Of a stretch of 64,000 bases of DNA, positions 46,110 to 59,115 are shown piece after piece (the first letter of the stretch is position 1; each line of letters begins with the position of its first letter). The position numbers were made by a program, and so were the translations under genes. The notes under the pieces are model-generated. The model worked only from the letters and a program-made list of their open reading frames with translations. It was not told the DNA's origin and made no database searches. Origin of the DNA: Selaginella tamariscina (lineage: Eukaryota > Streptophyta > Lycopodiopsida > Selaginellales > Selaginellaceae); contig PUQB01000495.1 of the NCBI GenBank assembly GCA_003024785.1, positions 107,497 through 171,496 on the forward strand, read 5' to 3'.

Positions 46110-47963
46110 ATATATATATATGTATGTAAGTATGTATGTATACACACACACACATTACATATACATATATATATATGTGTGTGTGTGTATGCATGTACAA
46201 ACCTGACTGTTTTAGGCAGCTCATTTGATGAACTGCACTATGAGAGTCTGCAAGCAAAGAGATAGAAACACCCTCACGGCAAGCTCGATATGACGAATTC
46301 AAACTAGATGCGAATCTTCCAATCGAATATGCACACCTATCACAGTTCGTAGTTTCACGATTGCAGCTATACAGAATATCCTTGTATCCTTCTTGCTGAA
46401 TCATGCCCATACATATACACATCAATTTATGTATAATCTGGACTATATGCATACATCTATCAGATATATATGCACACATGTATATTGTAACGTGTGTGTG
46501 TGTGTGTGTGTGTGTCGAGAGAGAGAGAGAGAGAGAGAGACACGTATATACTTTTACATACAGAAACGTTACATTATGTATAAACCAGTATCATATATAT
46601 GTGTTGGGTATGATCCATACGATACCTGTATATGACAAGTATGTATACTAATAAATGCTATATGTACTGACCTGGAGGGTAGTGATATTGCCACAGTGAG
46701 GACAATGAAGTGCGTATATTTTACAACTCTGGAGGCTTCAGGATGAACACCATTGGAATCAAGAGCAGAGAATATACGGTTTAAGCATAACGTCTCCGAT
46801 TGTTTAGTTAAACACAGATAACCACTAGCGTTTGCATAACGTGAGGCTGCTATTGCAACCAAGCTGTCGATTTGTCTGCAGCAACTAGAGTTTGGTTCTT
46901 CACATGCGGTGGCAACCCGTGCGAAGTCGAGGCCAGTCAAATTGTACGGACACTCTGCAGATATACATGTATAAACGTGCATAACATATATGTATGTGTA
47001 TGTTAATGCAAGGTTATCTATGAAAAATTAAACTTGAAGATGTAAAACGGTGTGTATTTATGTCTCATGTGTTTATATGTATCCATGTTGAGCAAAAGTG
47101 TGTGCGTGCGTGTGTACATGAGTCTTATATGTTTATACATACACATCAAGTATACCCACATTATATATGCATACATATCTATGTATGTGTGTGTATACAC
47201 ACATATTGTATATGTCTCGATTGTATACACGTCTGCATATTGTAAGTACATATATATATATAAACGTATGTTACACACGTAAATGAACATACTTGAATCA
47301 TATTGATGTATTTTGTAGATGTTAGACTACATACTTTGTGTATAATGCATCGTATTACTTATGTTATACATAACTATTCACAAATAGACATACATTGTAT
47401 TATAGCTTTAACAATGTATGTTATTGCTTACACCGTTTATTAATTATGCTAAAAATGTATAGGATATATTTACACTAGATATATATAATATATGCAAAAA
47501 TATAACCTTGAAGCTGTAGGTACAGCGGACAGATATAATATACTGCTGGAAAATAACAACTGTAGTAATATCTATATCTATCTATTTCTCTATCTACCCA
47601 TCTACATACATACATACATATATATATATACATTAGTGATATATATACAACATTGCATAATGTATAATGCTCACAAACGTACTCTTTAGAATTCCACAAC
47701 CTCATTAACTATTAAATCAAGTAAATTAACTAGTTCAATTCAAAAAAGAATACCCAGGAATGGAGTTTTCAGTGTATAGTTTTAGAATACAAGATCTGCT
47801 GAGTACCTTGAAGAAGATGAATAGCTTGTAAACTGGATACGCAAATCACTAGAATATACAATAATTCTGTATAGAATCCATAGCCCAGTGTTCTTCCTGT
47901 TACTCCTTCCATCATAAGGCCAAAAGATAAGAGGGTATGGTATATATTTTTATGTTTTGACAT
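42663..47963 (-). CDS. SPARK-domain receptor-like kinase with degenerate catalytic motifs
   Basis: This is a single-pass membrane receptor-like kinase, about 808 residues in 14 exons: 47807-47963, 46672-46954, 46203-46395, 45693-46028, 45199-45387, 44815-45072, 44349-44592, 44215-44267, 43970-44034, 43769-43858, 43624-43669, 43413-43534, 43118-43349 and 42663-42820. A signal-like hydrophobic N-terminus precedes two Cys-rich modules with CPYNLT...SCC and CPLEF...ACC patterns, resembling tandem SPARK domains. A transmembrane helix follows ([20 protein letters not shown]). The kinase keeps AVK (VAIK lysine) but reads [10 protein letters not shown] where HRD is expected and GDFRLS where DFG is expected; the glycine loop is GECKGG. 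It is therefore likely a pseudokinase. One single-base slip breaks exon 2 (about 46715). The remaining exons join in phase. An alternative start is the second Met pair (MMEG) 16 codons later. Confidence 0.87.
46053..46122 (+). repeat. CT/TA compound microsatellite in the kinase gene intron
   Basis: GT, CT and TA runs lie just beyond the acceptor of exon 4 (minus strand). The polypyrimidine content on the plus strand means a polypurine tract in the transcript. Confidence 0.9.
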
Positions 47964-48533
47964 GATAAGAATTTATTACATGTTTGTCAATAAAGGGAAA
48001 GAAAAAGTACCTGACATGCTTTTATAGCATACACTTCCTCGAGAGCTCCCGTTTCCTCGTGTATCTGAAATCCTCTGTCTCGCTTCATTTATTCATTAGC
48101 AGGGTTTTGCTAACTAAATAAACACTAGTTTAATTAATTAATCATTATTAAACTCAATGAGGCATATAGATGAGTGAACAGATGGAATATACACAAGGAG
48201 CATGTATTAAGGTATCTTAATCATCTCTACGCACGCACGCACGTAGCACAGTCATACACACAACAGACACAGGCACACGTTGAAGCAAGTTCATTAAAAA
48301 CGAATATATTGATTGAAATAAAATAAGCATATAATAGTAAATGAACTATTGCTGAGAAAAATCATCCAAAAATAAAAGAATCCCACTGCAAAAGCGGAAA
48401 AATAATGGTAAATAAATATGGAAACAAAATAGATAACTAAAGAATGTGTGTGCGTCCGTGTGCGTGTGTGATATAGTATGTAGATGATATTATACAAGAT
48501 TCGTACCTTATAGTTTTAATGTCTTCAAAATCT
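47964..48533. other. Short intergenic region upstream of the receptor kinase
   Basis: No coding exon is supported. A probable 5' UTR exon of the kinase gene lies at about 48011-48095 (minus strand), ending at a donor-like CAG/GTACTT. The remainder is AT-rich and must hold the NAA25 3' end. Both genes are on the minus strand, 570 bp apart. Confidence 0.5.
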
Positions 48534-51500
48534 TCAACCTGATGGAACATATCTCTCCAAGCTAGTTAGCTCGACCGCGACTGCTAACAACGCTTTTCAC
48601 CAATCCTCACCGTTCCATTTTTTACCACCGGCTAAGATGCAACCTCCCTCCAGAATATTCAGCACACCACATGACGCATTCCTCACTTGTGACATTATTT
48701 TGTCTGCAGATAAACACATGTTACACATATACACGTGTTTTAAGTGTATAACAGTAACTATTACAATAGCGTACATTTCCAGTTAACACGGACAGTCCAT
48801 ATGTATATAATATATTTGTAAAATAAGTGAAACATGTGTACAAGTACAATCATATGTTACAACCCCATATACATATATATTTTATATATGGAATATGTTT
48901 ACCTCCTGTTGTTCACTAGTTTGCGTGGATATCCACATCATCAGGCTCTCCAGCTCATCAGAAACACAGCCAGCGAGAGTTCGAATTCCCTCCAAAACCT
49001 TAATTGCATTCTTTCCTCAACAGGCTTCCTTTTCCTCTTAACCACCGTCTGGAGATGTTTTAACCAGCCTTGTAAGCAAATTAACAGCCAACTGACCGGC
49101 TCCGTTAAAAATTTAGCCAACGAAGCGGTCGCTGTTCCGAGTGTTGGCCCGTCTGAAGTTGACTGCTCCACCAGCTGTTTGATCGCTGCTGAGAACGCTT
49201 TGCAGAAGATTGCTATGGTGTCCATTGTGTTATCTGATGAGAGTTGTACTGCTAACCAGAAAACAAGCGCTGAAAACTCTTCAATCTGCAAATAACACAA
49301 GTAAGCTCTCTGTCTGTCTGTCTGTCTCTCTCTCCCTCACACACACACATGCCTATTAAATAATTAACTTAATCTCAGCTATAAATAGCTGAAGAAGAGA
49401 TTTATATACATGTGCACCTGTTATGTATAGTATAAAAAATATACTGGACCTTTTATTGGTTAATTTGTTGTAAAACCGAGTTTAGTCAACACACTTCAGT
49501 ACAATGCAGTGTAAGTTAGTGTGCACCTGTTATGTATAGTATAAAAAACATACTGGACCTTTTATTGGTTAATTTGTTGTAAAACTGAGTTTAGTCACCA
49601 CACTTCAGTACAATGCAGTGTAAGTTAGTGTATACACATGTATATATTAACCGGAATCTCTCTTCTCTCTCTCTCTCTCTCTCTCTCTCACAGACACAAC
49701 ATGGCGCGTACACACCACACTCAGATGCTTATATATTGTCGTATCCGCTAAAATCAATAGAGTGGAGCAATTTCATGTATAACATACATTATCACACATG
49801 TATATGCATAATGCATAGTACCATAGATAAGCTTACATTTGATGATGGGGAGATTAAGTCTAAAACAGATTAAATCCCCTTAAGTAGGATTCAAAAAGCT
49901 CTTTTAATTCCTCGCGTCGGTTCTCCTCTTTTAAAAGAGTGAATGCAAAGCAAGAAAGAGTAGTCGTGGAATTGAACTCCTTTGCTTTATAATTGCCCTC
50001 CACCTCTTCTGATTTTCCTAAAAGATATTAAATTAACCGTGTGTGTGTGTGTGTGTGTGTGTTTACATATATGCATACATACATAAATTTAGATGTTGTA
50101 AGCATTTCAGTTACCTTTGAATCAATGTCGTTCTTCAGAGGGGAGCCTGCAAAGAAAAATAAAAGAATTGATGCGTAAAAGTAAATGCATATGATATACG
50201 TATATGCACATTATATATATATATATATAATACATACAGGAACTGTATAACGTAACATACCAGTTACAAAGTTTACATCAGGAAGTGGTGACCACCATGG
50301 TCGTGTCTCGAGGTCTTCATTGAATGTCAAACTAGAAAGAATATTCTCATCTCTCCATTTGAGAAACTCCCTACCCTCCTCCATCTGTAAAAGAATGTCC
50401 TGCATGTCTACAATAAGTCTACACTCTTACCCAGAGACATACATGCATACAAACAGCACACATATAATAAAATATCTATTGTGTGGTGTTATATATCAAT
50501 ATATCACCTCTATGGCATCAAGGCTGTCGGTTTTTTGCTTTAGTGATAATATTCCCATCTCAATCCTTGAGAGCGCATAATGATGTGAACTTCCAAGGTT
50601 TACCTTTAAATCCACAAATTCAAATATCTAAAACAAAAACCAAAACAAATATTGAGTTCATTGATTAATTTCTTACATAATGATACACACACATATATAC
50701 ATCGTACCTTTGCATAGTTGCCGTGTCTATAAGCCAATATAACCATGTCTGCCTCCTCGTTTTGATAGTCTTTATGAAATCGGATAGATTCACTTAGTAC
50801 ATGCTCCAGCACAGGCCAGTTTGATGACTCAAGTAGACTCGGTAATATGTGGTGTGATGAAACCTCAAAAAGAATATTCTTCACGTCTAAACTCTTAAAC
50901 CTTCGAAAAACATAATGTTTACAGATATATGTATGCGTAAACTTAATATGAATACACTATAAAACATATAGAATATTGATGCATATATAAAATAATGTAT
51001 ATATGTATGTATCTTCGCATACGCATGGAAACACAGATTTACCTATCTGCCGCAAGACTGATACAGCAAATGCTAGAGTACAAGCTAACAAGCATAACCT
51101 TAAACTGAGAATTAAATCTGTAAGAAAATTTATTAGAGTATTAATCCAATCTATAGAAGTAATAACACGTGTTTCTATAACACACAGACACGCCACATGA
51201 GTGCATACCTTCTTAAGCTCAAACCATATTCGGAGAATAAACAGTGCTTCCACATATAACCAAACTGATTCATTTGAAGAAGAGCTGAATGGAAAAGAAA
51301 CAGTTTAAAAACAGTCGAAATTTATTTATCATATATATAATGTGTATGTGCTTAACTCTACCTTAACCAGGAGATTAGCAGCCATAACAAGAAGCTCTTC
51401 ACCAATTATGCTCTCTTCAGGATCCAGCTCCACAGAGTATTTGAGACTCTCCGTATACAGATTAACCATTTTAAGCACGAGTTCACCCTATAAATTTTCA

Positions 51501-52461
51501 TAAATGTTTATATAAACACACACACACAATTTAAGTACCTGCACAACCAAAGTAATCGAAATGTTCTTCGACTTGATAAGCAGAAATTTGCCTGCGTAAG
51601 GCATTTACATCTACTACAGAAGAGAAGAGCTTCACGTAATTCATTCACGAGCCACTCTGAGAAGTCTTATCTAAAGTAGATAAATAAACTTTCACATCTT
51701 GGTAGAAACTTGATAAGTGACGAACCTGTAAATAATAGCAGAAAAAATATTATACAGAGTAATAACTAATAGTAGATAATATACTATACAATATATATCG
51801 TGTGGACGTGGAAAGAGAGGAGTACACAGACGTGTGTATCTATATAGTGTGTAAACTTATGTATAAATAACTGGCCTTTTGAAGTAGTCTAGTATGTTTG
51901 TTGCCAGACATAGGCTTTGAGCCGTATCTGTAATTAATTTCCAGATCGCAGAAACGGTCCCCTTTTTAGCTCTTTACTAATTTGTTGTTGAAGGCTATAT
52001 ATGAAGTTTGTTAGTTGCTCGAGCATCATTTTTCTGCAATCAAAGTATATAAATGATTTACACAGTACACATTATTATAAAATAATACACAAGAATACAT
52101 ATATATACATAACATAGACATAAAGATCGCACATACATATATACTACTCATGGTATACACACCAAAATCAAGATGTATGCCAGTTATATTGCCATTGTTA
52201 TACATGTGTAGAGATTAGTATATATACTAGCATTTATGTTAGTATATCATATTGCTAACCTACGCATACATATATTACCTGCTCCATTGAGATGTTCAAA
52301 GACGATGTATTATCACTGGTCTCTAGAGAAGCATTTATTAATTCAGTGATAGCCATCCAGTCGTCTGAGCTGCCAGCACATATCATATTAGCTATTATGT
52401 TAATATAATACATTTGCAAAATCCATTATAATGTTATACACACACCACACACACACACACA

Positions 52462-52497
<36 letters not shown>

Positions 52498-52498
52498 T

Positions 52499-52579
<81 letters not shown>

Positions 52580-54024
52580 GAAGGATATAGAAGCAGACGA
52601 ACCTTATCTCTAAGATCTCTTTATAAGTTGCAAATGCTTCCGAATATTTATGCAGATGCATAAGAATTTCTCCCTGCAGTACACGAAAACAGATTATAGT
52701 GTATTACAGAGTGTATCCGTCCACATACACAACTGTGTACACACACACACGCAAACCTGTAGTCTCAAGCGATCAACAGGATTATTAAAGAGTAAGCCCA
52801 GTTCTCCGGTAACAACTGCCAAAGCATCGGCATGCTTGTCTTGGTCTCGTAGCAAAGAAATATAGACTCTAAGTGCTGTAAGAAGGAAAATGTTAAATAA
52901 TAATTCATATACGAAATTATGTATGCATATGCAATGTTTAAACGTACCTTCAGAATTAATGCTCTTCGAATCAATCAACTTTTTCAAAAATCCCTCTGCA
53001 AGCGTGAGCAGCTTTCTCTCTACATTTGGGGGTCTAACCTACATAACGGTTAAGCCCCAAATATATAAACTCAAACTAAGGTTGTTCATTAGCATAGTTT
53101 ATACTATAAACCTCTTGGTTTTAATAGATAATGAACTATACCTGCAAATATATGCTGCACACAGCCCAGATAAGGTACTTAGAATCTCCAGAAAGCTTGT
53201 AAATCTTCATAGCCGTCTAGATTGTAAACATAAAGTTAATATTATAGCTAATTCATATATATAAACACATCTGTAGGAAATAAGTACCTGCTGTTGTTTC
53301 ACATAGTTGTACTGTCTAACGTAAGAGCCAAACAGAGCACCCAAAAGCTCCAGATTTCCCGGGAGCTTAGAACACGCGGTCTCGAAAACCTGCGTAGCTT
53401 CTTCCTGAATAATAACAAGGCAGGTGTCAACGGTGTATAGATGCATCTATTCCTAGTAATGTATACATCCATGGATTTTACAAGTATTTTAAGAGTGGGT
53501 ATATAGTGATGATGCATAATAATATGTACATGTTTATATACATTACGTACAGAACCCAAGACGTTGGTACACCATTTGCAAGGTGTTCAAAGTGTTTTCC
53601 TCAACAGGTTGCATATCCTTGGCTTGACGGCATAAAAGGAGAGCTTCTTCAGGCTTTCCTATTTTTCCATAATTAATGCCTTCAGAGCCTGTGCAAATGT
53701 AAATAAACCACTGTTTTAATCCTTAATAAATTTACAGTATTTCAGAGCTCTCTCTCTCTCTCTCTCTCTAGACACACACACACACACACACCAGAATACT
53801 ACATATATAAACAATATGCAATTTGTATCAGATTCTCATGTAAAAATGTATGAATCCATACATTCTGTATATAATCTAATTTAGTGTGTTACCAGAATGT
53901 ATGGTGAATCGGGATGCTTCTTGTGGAGATTACTGGCGAGCTTGAGAGCCATCTTCCATTGCCGCAGATCAATCGCCTCCCACAGCGGCTGCAAACGGCG
54001 TTCCATCACTGCCCCGCCTCCCAT
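48534..54024 (-). CDS. NAA25: NAA25, auxiliary subunit of N-terminal acetyltransferase NatB
   Basis: NAA25 is a TPR-like scaffold that binds ribosomes and the catalytic NAA20 to acetylate Met-Asp/Glu/Asn/Gln N-termini (Arabidopsis TCU2). About 20 exons: 53893-54024, 53547-53688, 53288-53404, 53142-53216, 52948-53038, 52757-52874, 52603-52673, 52279-52369, about 51879-52033, 51539-51725, 51362-51487, 51209-51284, 51043-51117, 50709-50899, 50508-50627, 50261-50384, 50115-50146, 49837-50018, 48903-49285 and 48534-48703. Diagnostic blocks: MERRLQPLWEAIDLRQWKMAL (N-terminus), DPEESIIGEELL, LETRPWWSPLPDVNF and RSSIPRLLFLALH. One-base slips occur in exons 2 (about 53663), 9, 10, 18 (about 49935) and 19 (about 49010). 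The exon 9 donor is unclear, and an in-frame TGA follows GEDW in the last exon. The start could also be the second Met (MERRL) six codons on. Confidence 0.87.
49412..49629. repeat. Tandem duplication of 109 bp in NAA25 intron 18
   Basis: Two nearly identical copies, 49412-49520 and 49521-49629, start GTGCACCTGTTATG and end GTAAGTTAGT. They differ at only a few positions, so the duplication is recent. Confidence 0.92.
52442..52577 (+). repeat. CA/TACA/TA/GA compound microsatellite in NAA25 intron 7
   Basis: (CA)n, (CATA)n, (TA)n and a long (GA)n tract of about 70 bp follow one another. The transcript carries the complementary (UC)n, a strong polypyrimidine tract in the intron after exon 7. 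Confidence 0.93.
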
Positions 54025-55451
54025 AGCTACGTATAAACCTAACCTAAAACCTCCCTTATTATTCAAATATGATTACCTTAAAAATACGAATATTCTTTCG
54101 AAATATAAGTATATACCTTGTTATTTGATGTTCTTTAGATTATAAATTAATTTGAGTTTTATTAAAAAAATTATTTTATTTAATATTAATTATTATTATT
54201 ATTATCTTTATTAATAAGACTTGTAAATTTTTTAAATATTCGTAGTCGTAAACTCTAAAGAAATCGGCTTATAGTTTTACAAATTTGGTTTTGAACCGTT
54301 ATAATCTAATATGTATTAATTTAATTAATTTTACTTAATTGATTAATAAATCGCTATAAACTAAATAAAAATATGTATTTAAAAAAGTTTATTTATAATA
54401 AATCATTTGTTAAAATAAAATATATTAACCCCAAACAATTTTTTTTAATTTAAATATTTAAAATATATATAAAATAAGGCCTTACTAAAATATATATTCT
54501 TTAAAATACATATTAAAGTGTACTTAATTGAAATTTTATGAAATTCATATGTATATATAGTGTTTTAATTTCTATTACGTAGAATATACTTATATATCAT
54601 ACCATATACGTATGTTTGCATAAAACATAAAATTTTAACTAATATCCTGTTTATATATTTTCCCCTAAATTACTAAACTTAAAATTTAATATTATTATTA
54701 ATCAATTTAAAAATAGAATTTACTCTTAGATTGTAAAGTATATTAATATTGTTATTTTGTTTTAATCCTAAGAATATTCTTAATTAAAGCATATTTTAGA
54801 ACTAAATTCTTAGCCGTAATCATTAACAATATTTTACAATGCTAACTTATTAAATAAATAACGATATAAACAAACTTTTATGCCGGGAGTTTTAATATAC
54901 GAAAAGACTACATGATTTTAAACTTATAACTTAATACTTATATATAGCTATATATTTATTTTCTTATATGACTAATGTATATTGCTTCAAGACTATATAT
55001 GTTTGTATGTAAGACTATAGTTTCATATTTAATCTTTTTTTATTCGACTATAATTAATTGATTAGCTGATGTTATTTATATATATATAATATATATATAT
55101 GAAAATTAAATATAATACAATTTTAATTTATGTTGGTATAATATAATTAATAATCAATTATAAGTTAAAATATTATTATGACTACATATAACATGCATGA
55201 GCATGTACACAACACGGGTACATATATAGGGTGGATGCACTAGTAGTGGACATGTCCCACCCATACTAGTGAGCGTACACACATACATGTGTTTGTGTCT
55301 ATGTGTGTATTTATTTATTTATTTTTATTAAAATTTGTACATCAATAGTTTATAGTGTAAATCTAAACTTAATTTACTTTGAAATTTTAAATTAGTCTAA
55401 TTACTATATATATTTTAAAAATTATTTTAAAAAACCATTTTTTAATAATGT
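54025..55451. other. AT-rich intergenic region upstream of NAA25
   Basis: No gene, RNA or recognisable element is visible apart from TA runs. The first 100 bp hold the NAA25 promoter (minus strand). The far end borders a heavily decayed LTR. Confidence 0.6.
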
Positions 55452-56476
55452 GTTGTATCATCGTATAATAGTTTTTATTATTATTTTCTTTTATTTGGGA
55501 CATTAACTGTTGTTGCCTATCAAATAAGTTTTAAGTATTGAAAAGACATGCATATTAGTGCACTTGGGTATTTAATAATGATTCAATCGGATGTCATTAA
55601 ATATTTGTAATAAATTCTAAGTAAAACTAATATTTTTATTTAGAAAACTTTCCCCTTGGTTTAATGTCTCAATTGGGTTTGGTGGTTTAAAAACACATTT
55701 AAGGTTAACCTTATATGGGTTATTAGGTTAAACTCACTACATTTTATATTAATCCACTTTAAAAAAATAGAAAAAACAAAGGGGCTTAACTTATATTGCT
55801 AAAACACCCTTAACTTTAAAAACGGTAAGATAAATGTGCCCAAGTATGCCGCATCCAAAATTAGGTAACTCTTTTCGGTAACCCGATCACACATTTGAGA
55901 GGTCTTGTCAGAATATGTGTATGGTAAGATAACCTACATCATAGAAAATAGTGTCATATGAACATGTGACATTAAGTTATTTAGCACATAGTACAACACT
56001 TGAGGCATGTCATTTGAGGTTGTGTTATGGATTTAAAGTCGAGAGGTTAAATACTTTAGCAAGAAGGTGTGTTTGTGCTCGTATCGACATGTTAAATATT
56101 AAGTATTTACTTAAGAGAGGTTAAGTCTTATAATTAGGTGTGTTAGCAAGTATAATTGGCTATGATGTTTTTCATATGAGTGTGTGAACATGTTCAAGAG
56201 TTAAACAATTTAAGCTCATTAGCATCATGAGGCAATCACATAGTTGCATACTTACGGTTTTTTAAAAATTTACTTAGCATAGTACTCTTAATCGCAAGTT
56301 AAGGTACTTGTTGCCTTGGGAAAGTTACAATACTTTAATTCTATTACGTGTGCAAGGTATTTCTCCTTGGTAGGGTTGGGACATGAGGTTGTCTAGGTCT
56401 CATGAGGTAGAACTGTAAAGTTTTCTTGAATTATTCTTTAGGGTTTGAAAAATTATCGTTGTAAAGGATTTATAAT
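55452..56476 (+). repeat. Ancient, transition-decayed LTR of the non-autonomous family
   Basis: Collinear with the 6066-7758 LTR in the same orientation but strongly AT-shifted: for example 'gttgttgcctatcaaataag' against 'gttgttacctactgtactatgttgataag', 'tagtgcacttgggtatttaataatg' and 'gagaggttaagtcttataattaggtgtg'. Most differences look like C-to-T and G-to-A. This is the decay expected from long-term cytosine methylation. The right end is cut by the reverse-oriented LTR piece at 56477. The left boundary is approximate. Confidence 0.75.
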
Positions 56477-57547
56477 TGTCAAAGTTTTAACCCAAAGGGC
56501 CAACACGTGGTGACACGTGGCTGCCAGGTGGCCATTCGGCGTCATCACCCTGTGTGAGCAACGTTAAGTTTCCCAGAACAACCCCAACAACCCCTAAGGT
56601 TAGACTCTAATGCCCAAGTGGACAGGAAACTTAGGGTTTAGCCTAAGTCTCCCTAGAATGTTTGCCCCCAGAACCCTTGAGGGATAACCCTAGTTGACTT
56701 AGGGTTTAGCCTAAGTCTCCCTAGAATGTTTGCCCCCAGAACCCTTGAGGGATAACCCTAGTTGACTTAGGATTTAACCTAAGTCTCCCTAGAGTGTCTA
56801 CCCCCAAAACCCTTGAGGGATAACCCTAGTTGACTTAGGGTCTTGCCCTAGAAGACCTAGACAGACTCATGCCCTAACCCCCATCAAGGAGACATGTGTT
56901 CCACACATACCCCTATGACAGAGCTAAGGCATTGTCACTTACCCCTTAAGGAATCACCCTCATCCGAGAGGACAACCCTTTAGGGTGACAAGGGGGTACC
57001 TGAACCACGACTAACCCTTAAGGGTTTGAGTGGCCAAGTCATACCTTAGACTTAGGGCTAGTATTTAATGAGGACGCGAGTGTGCGCCGTAGGCGGACAT
57101 GAGTGTTCTGTTAAGCAAATTCCCTAAGGCTAGATTTGGGATAACCATAAGCACATGACCTTGCGAGTGCCTCACGAAAGGGCTCCTGCTAACACGCTTA
57201 GGTTGTTCAACCCTTGGATTCCAAGGGGAACACTCCCCTAGCCAAGTGTGCCAAAGTACTCTTAGTTACAAGACCTAACCTCCCTTGAGCAGATGCCCAA
57301 GGCTTAGCACCCTAGTGCAAGCACAAGCATGTCTGTTTGCTAGAGTATCCAACGCCTTGGCGACAAGCCCATGACATAACCCCAAAGGGCATGCCTTGGG
57401 CGTTGTACCATGTGACGTTTAGCCCAGTGTCACATCTTCATGTGACACTGGCTTCCCCGATGTGGGCTATCATGCCATAGCCCTTAGATTCAAGAGTTGC
57501 ACCAAATGCCACAAACGTGGCTCCTAAATGCCAACTCTAGAACCCTC
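56477..57547 (-). repeat. Partial LTR of the long-LTR family, reverse orientation
   Basis: Read on the minus strand this matches the distal 1 kb of the 1.7-kb LTR (compare 12271-13253) and ends ...AAACTTTGACA at 56477. It contains three 68-bp tandem units (about 56633-56840) and the same 11-bp hairpin CAGTGTCACAT/ATGTGACACTG (about 57424-57449) with a loop that differs by one base. It stops exactly at 57547, where the chromodomain element begins. The missing remainder should lie beyond the window's right end. Confidence 0.82.
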
Positions 57548-58517
57548 TGTCAGAGTTTTTACCTGGTGCCACAAAGGCGGCTTGCCAGGTGCCAACCCTG
57601 GAATCCCCTCTTGGAAACCCCACGGAATCTGGTAAATAACCCGTATTAGGAACCCAAGCCTTAGGAACTCAAACCCCTAACTGACTAAGCCCACGAACGA
57701 GACTCACCTTGTGGATCAGGATACACGGACTAGCCGAGCTTTAGGTGTCGTTCCTAGCTTGGCGTGGTTGAGGCGGCCGGAGCAAGGCCTCAACCACTAG
57801 TTTGCGGAACGTGAACTCGGGCAATGTCTTTGAGCTTCGGGCAGGTTTTCGGACCAAGGAATCTGACTAACTCCTTGGAAGTGACGTGCCCCTATCTCAA
57901 AGGCAAGATCCTGCCAACGATAAGGATAGTCTAACCCTAGGGTGGGTTGTACCCCTGTCGTGTGGAAGTTTGGGCGGCACAACGGAGGGTTGCACCTTGA
58001 CGACACAAGCTTAGCTTGCACCGGTAGGAGGTTAACGAGCTCTCTTTTGAACCCAGGAAGCCTCACTACATATACTCTACCTTATTTATGTGACGGACCC
58101 CCCCCCCGTTTACCTAAATGAGTAAGTGGGCTGGCACGGAAATGCCAGCCCTTAGAGAAAATGGTTGTCCTAACCTAACCCTAAACCTAACCCCTAGGGG
58201 GGGGTATTAGGGCGTGGGGTTAGGGCAACCCTAGGGTTAGGTCAACCCTAGGGGTGTCCCTAACCCTTTTTGACAAGCTATATTTAAGAAAACCTATCTT
58301 TTGTAACGTCAAACTGGGGGAGAGTTTTCTAGAGGGTAAGTACTACCTTCGCCTAGAGTTTCTCGAGGTACCTAGTGACACCGGCCGGACTATCCCAAAC
58401 ACCTAAGTGCACTAAGCGGGCTGTTTCTCACTACAACTAGGGTTCGCCACACAACTCGGTAGGTAACAACAGTCAAACCCCAAAGTAAAGGGTCGAGTCA
58501 TAGTAAAAACTATGACA
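57548..58517 (-). repeat. 3' LTR of the chromodomain element
   Basis: The LTR is 970 bp. It shares its first several hundred bases with the 1.7-kb LTR family on the minus strand, including the terminal hairpin, C run (58088-58098) and CACATAAATAAGGTAG promoter-like block, and ends in the same CTCTGACA. Telomere-like CCTAAC words cluster at 58160-58265. Confidence 0.88.
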
Positions 58518-58532
58518 CACTCCCCGCCTTTG
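58518..58532 (-). other. Polypurine tract of the chromodomain element
   Basis: On the minus strand AAAGGCGGGGAGTG directly precedes the 3' LTR, identical to the tract at 11490-11503 of the non-autonomous element. Confidence 0.85.
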
Positions 58533-58887
58533 AAAATGTCAACGTCCTCGTTGACGTCTAACTCCAAGACTAGATAATGTTAGAAAAAATTAACCAAAAC
58601 TAACATCACTCTATGTGGAGTCAGCCAAAAGTTCACAAAGTTTTATTACCCCCCTTGCATTACGCGAAGCCAAGTACTTCAGAACCGTCGTTCACTGAGT
58701 GTAAACCCAGCTGCCGGAGGCACCACCTGCGACATGAAGTCACTTGGAGACCTTTTGCACGTCTGCAAAGTCTGTCACCCGACGCACACAACACTGGTTA
58801 ATTTCTTTATTTAACTAGAATTTATATAGGAGGCCTCTAGTTAGTGTTGTTGCCGGCCCCTTGGTTAATAAGAAATAAAGACTTGCT

Positions 58888-59115
58888 TTATTCCTTATCA
58901 TCATTACTAACAGTTTGAGACCTTGCCTCAAACTCCTTCACTATCTCCATCGCGTTCTGTAGATTATCCAATGGTTCCCATGTCGACTCGCATGCCGGGT
59001 AACCTTCCACTTACAAGATATTCTTTTACGTTTTCGCGTCCCTCGGCGTTTAATATCCTTTGCATCCAATATCGACTCAACTTCGAACTTTCATATCGCC
59101 GACCAGCTCAGGAAG
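58888..59115 (-). CDS. Chromodomain at the integrase C-terminus
   Basis: Minus-strand reading gives VESILDAKDIKRRG, then after a one-base slip KEYLV, and after another slip GYPACESTWEPLDNL, then AMEIVKEFEAR and a stop at 58888-58890. The order (VESILD, YLVKW-like, TWEP, N) is that of a chromodomain, which in chromoviruses guides integration to methylated histone H3 in heterochromatin. The frame is broken twice within about 60 bp. Confidence 0.75.

Noticed and set aside
45520-46479. 319-codon open frame spanning introns of the receptor kinase
   Set aside because: It fuses real exons 3 and 4 with intronic microsatellite translation. Splice borders at 46203 and 46028 explain the true parts.
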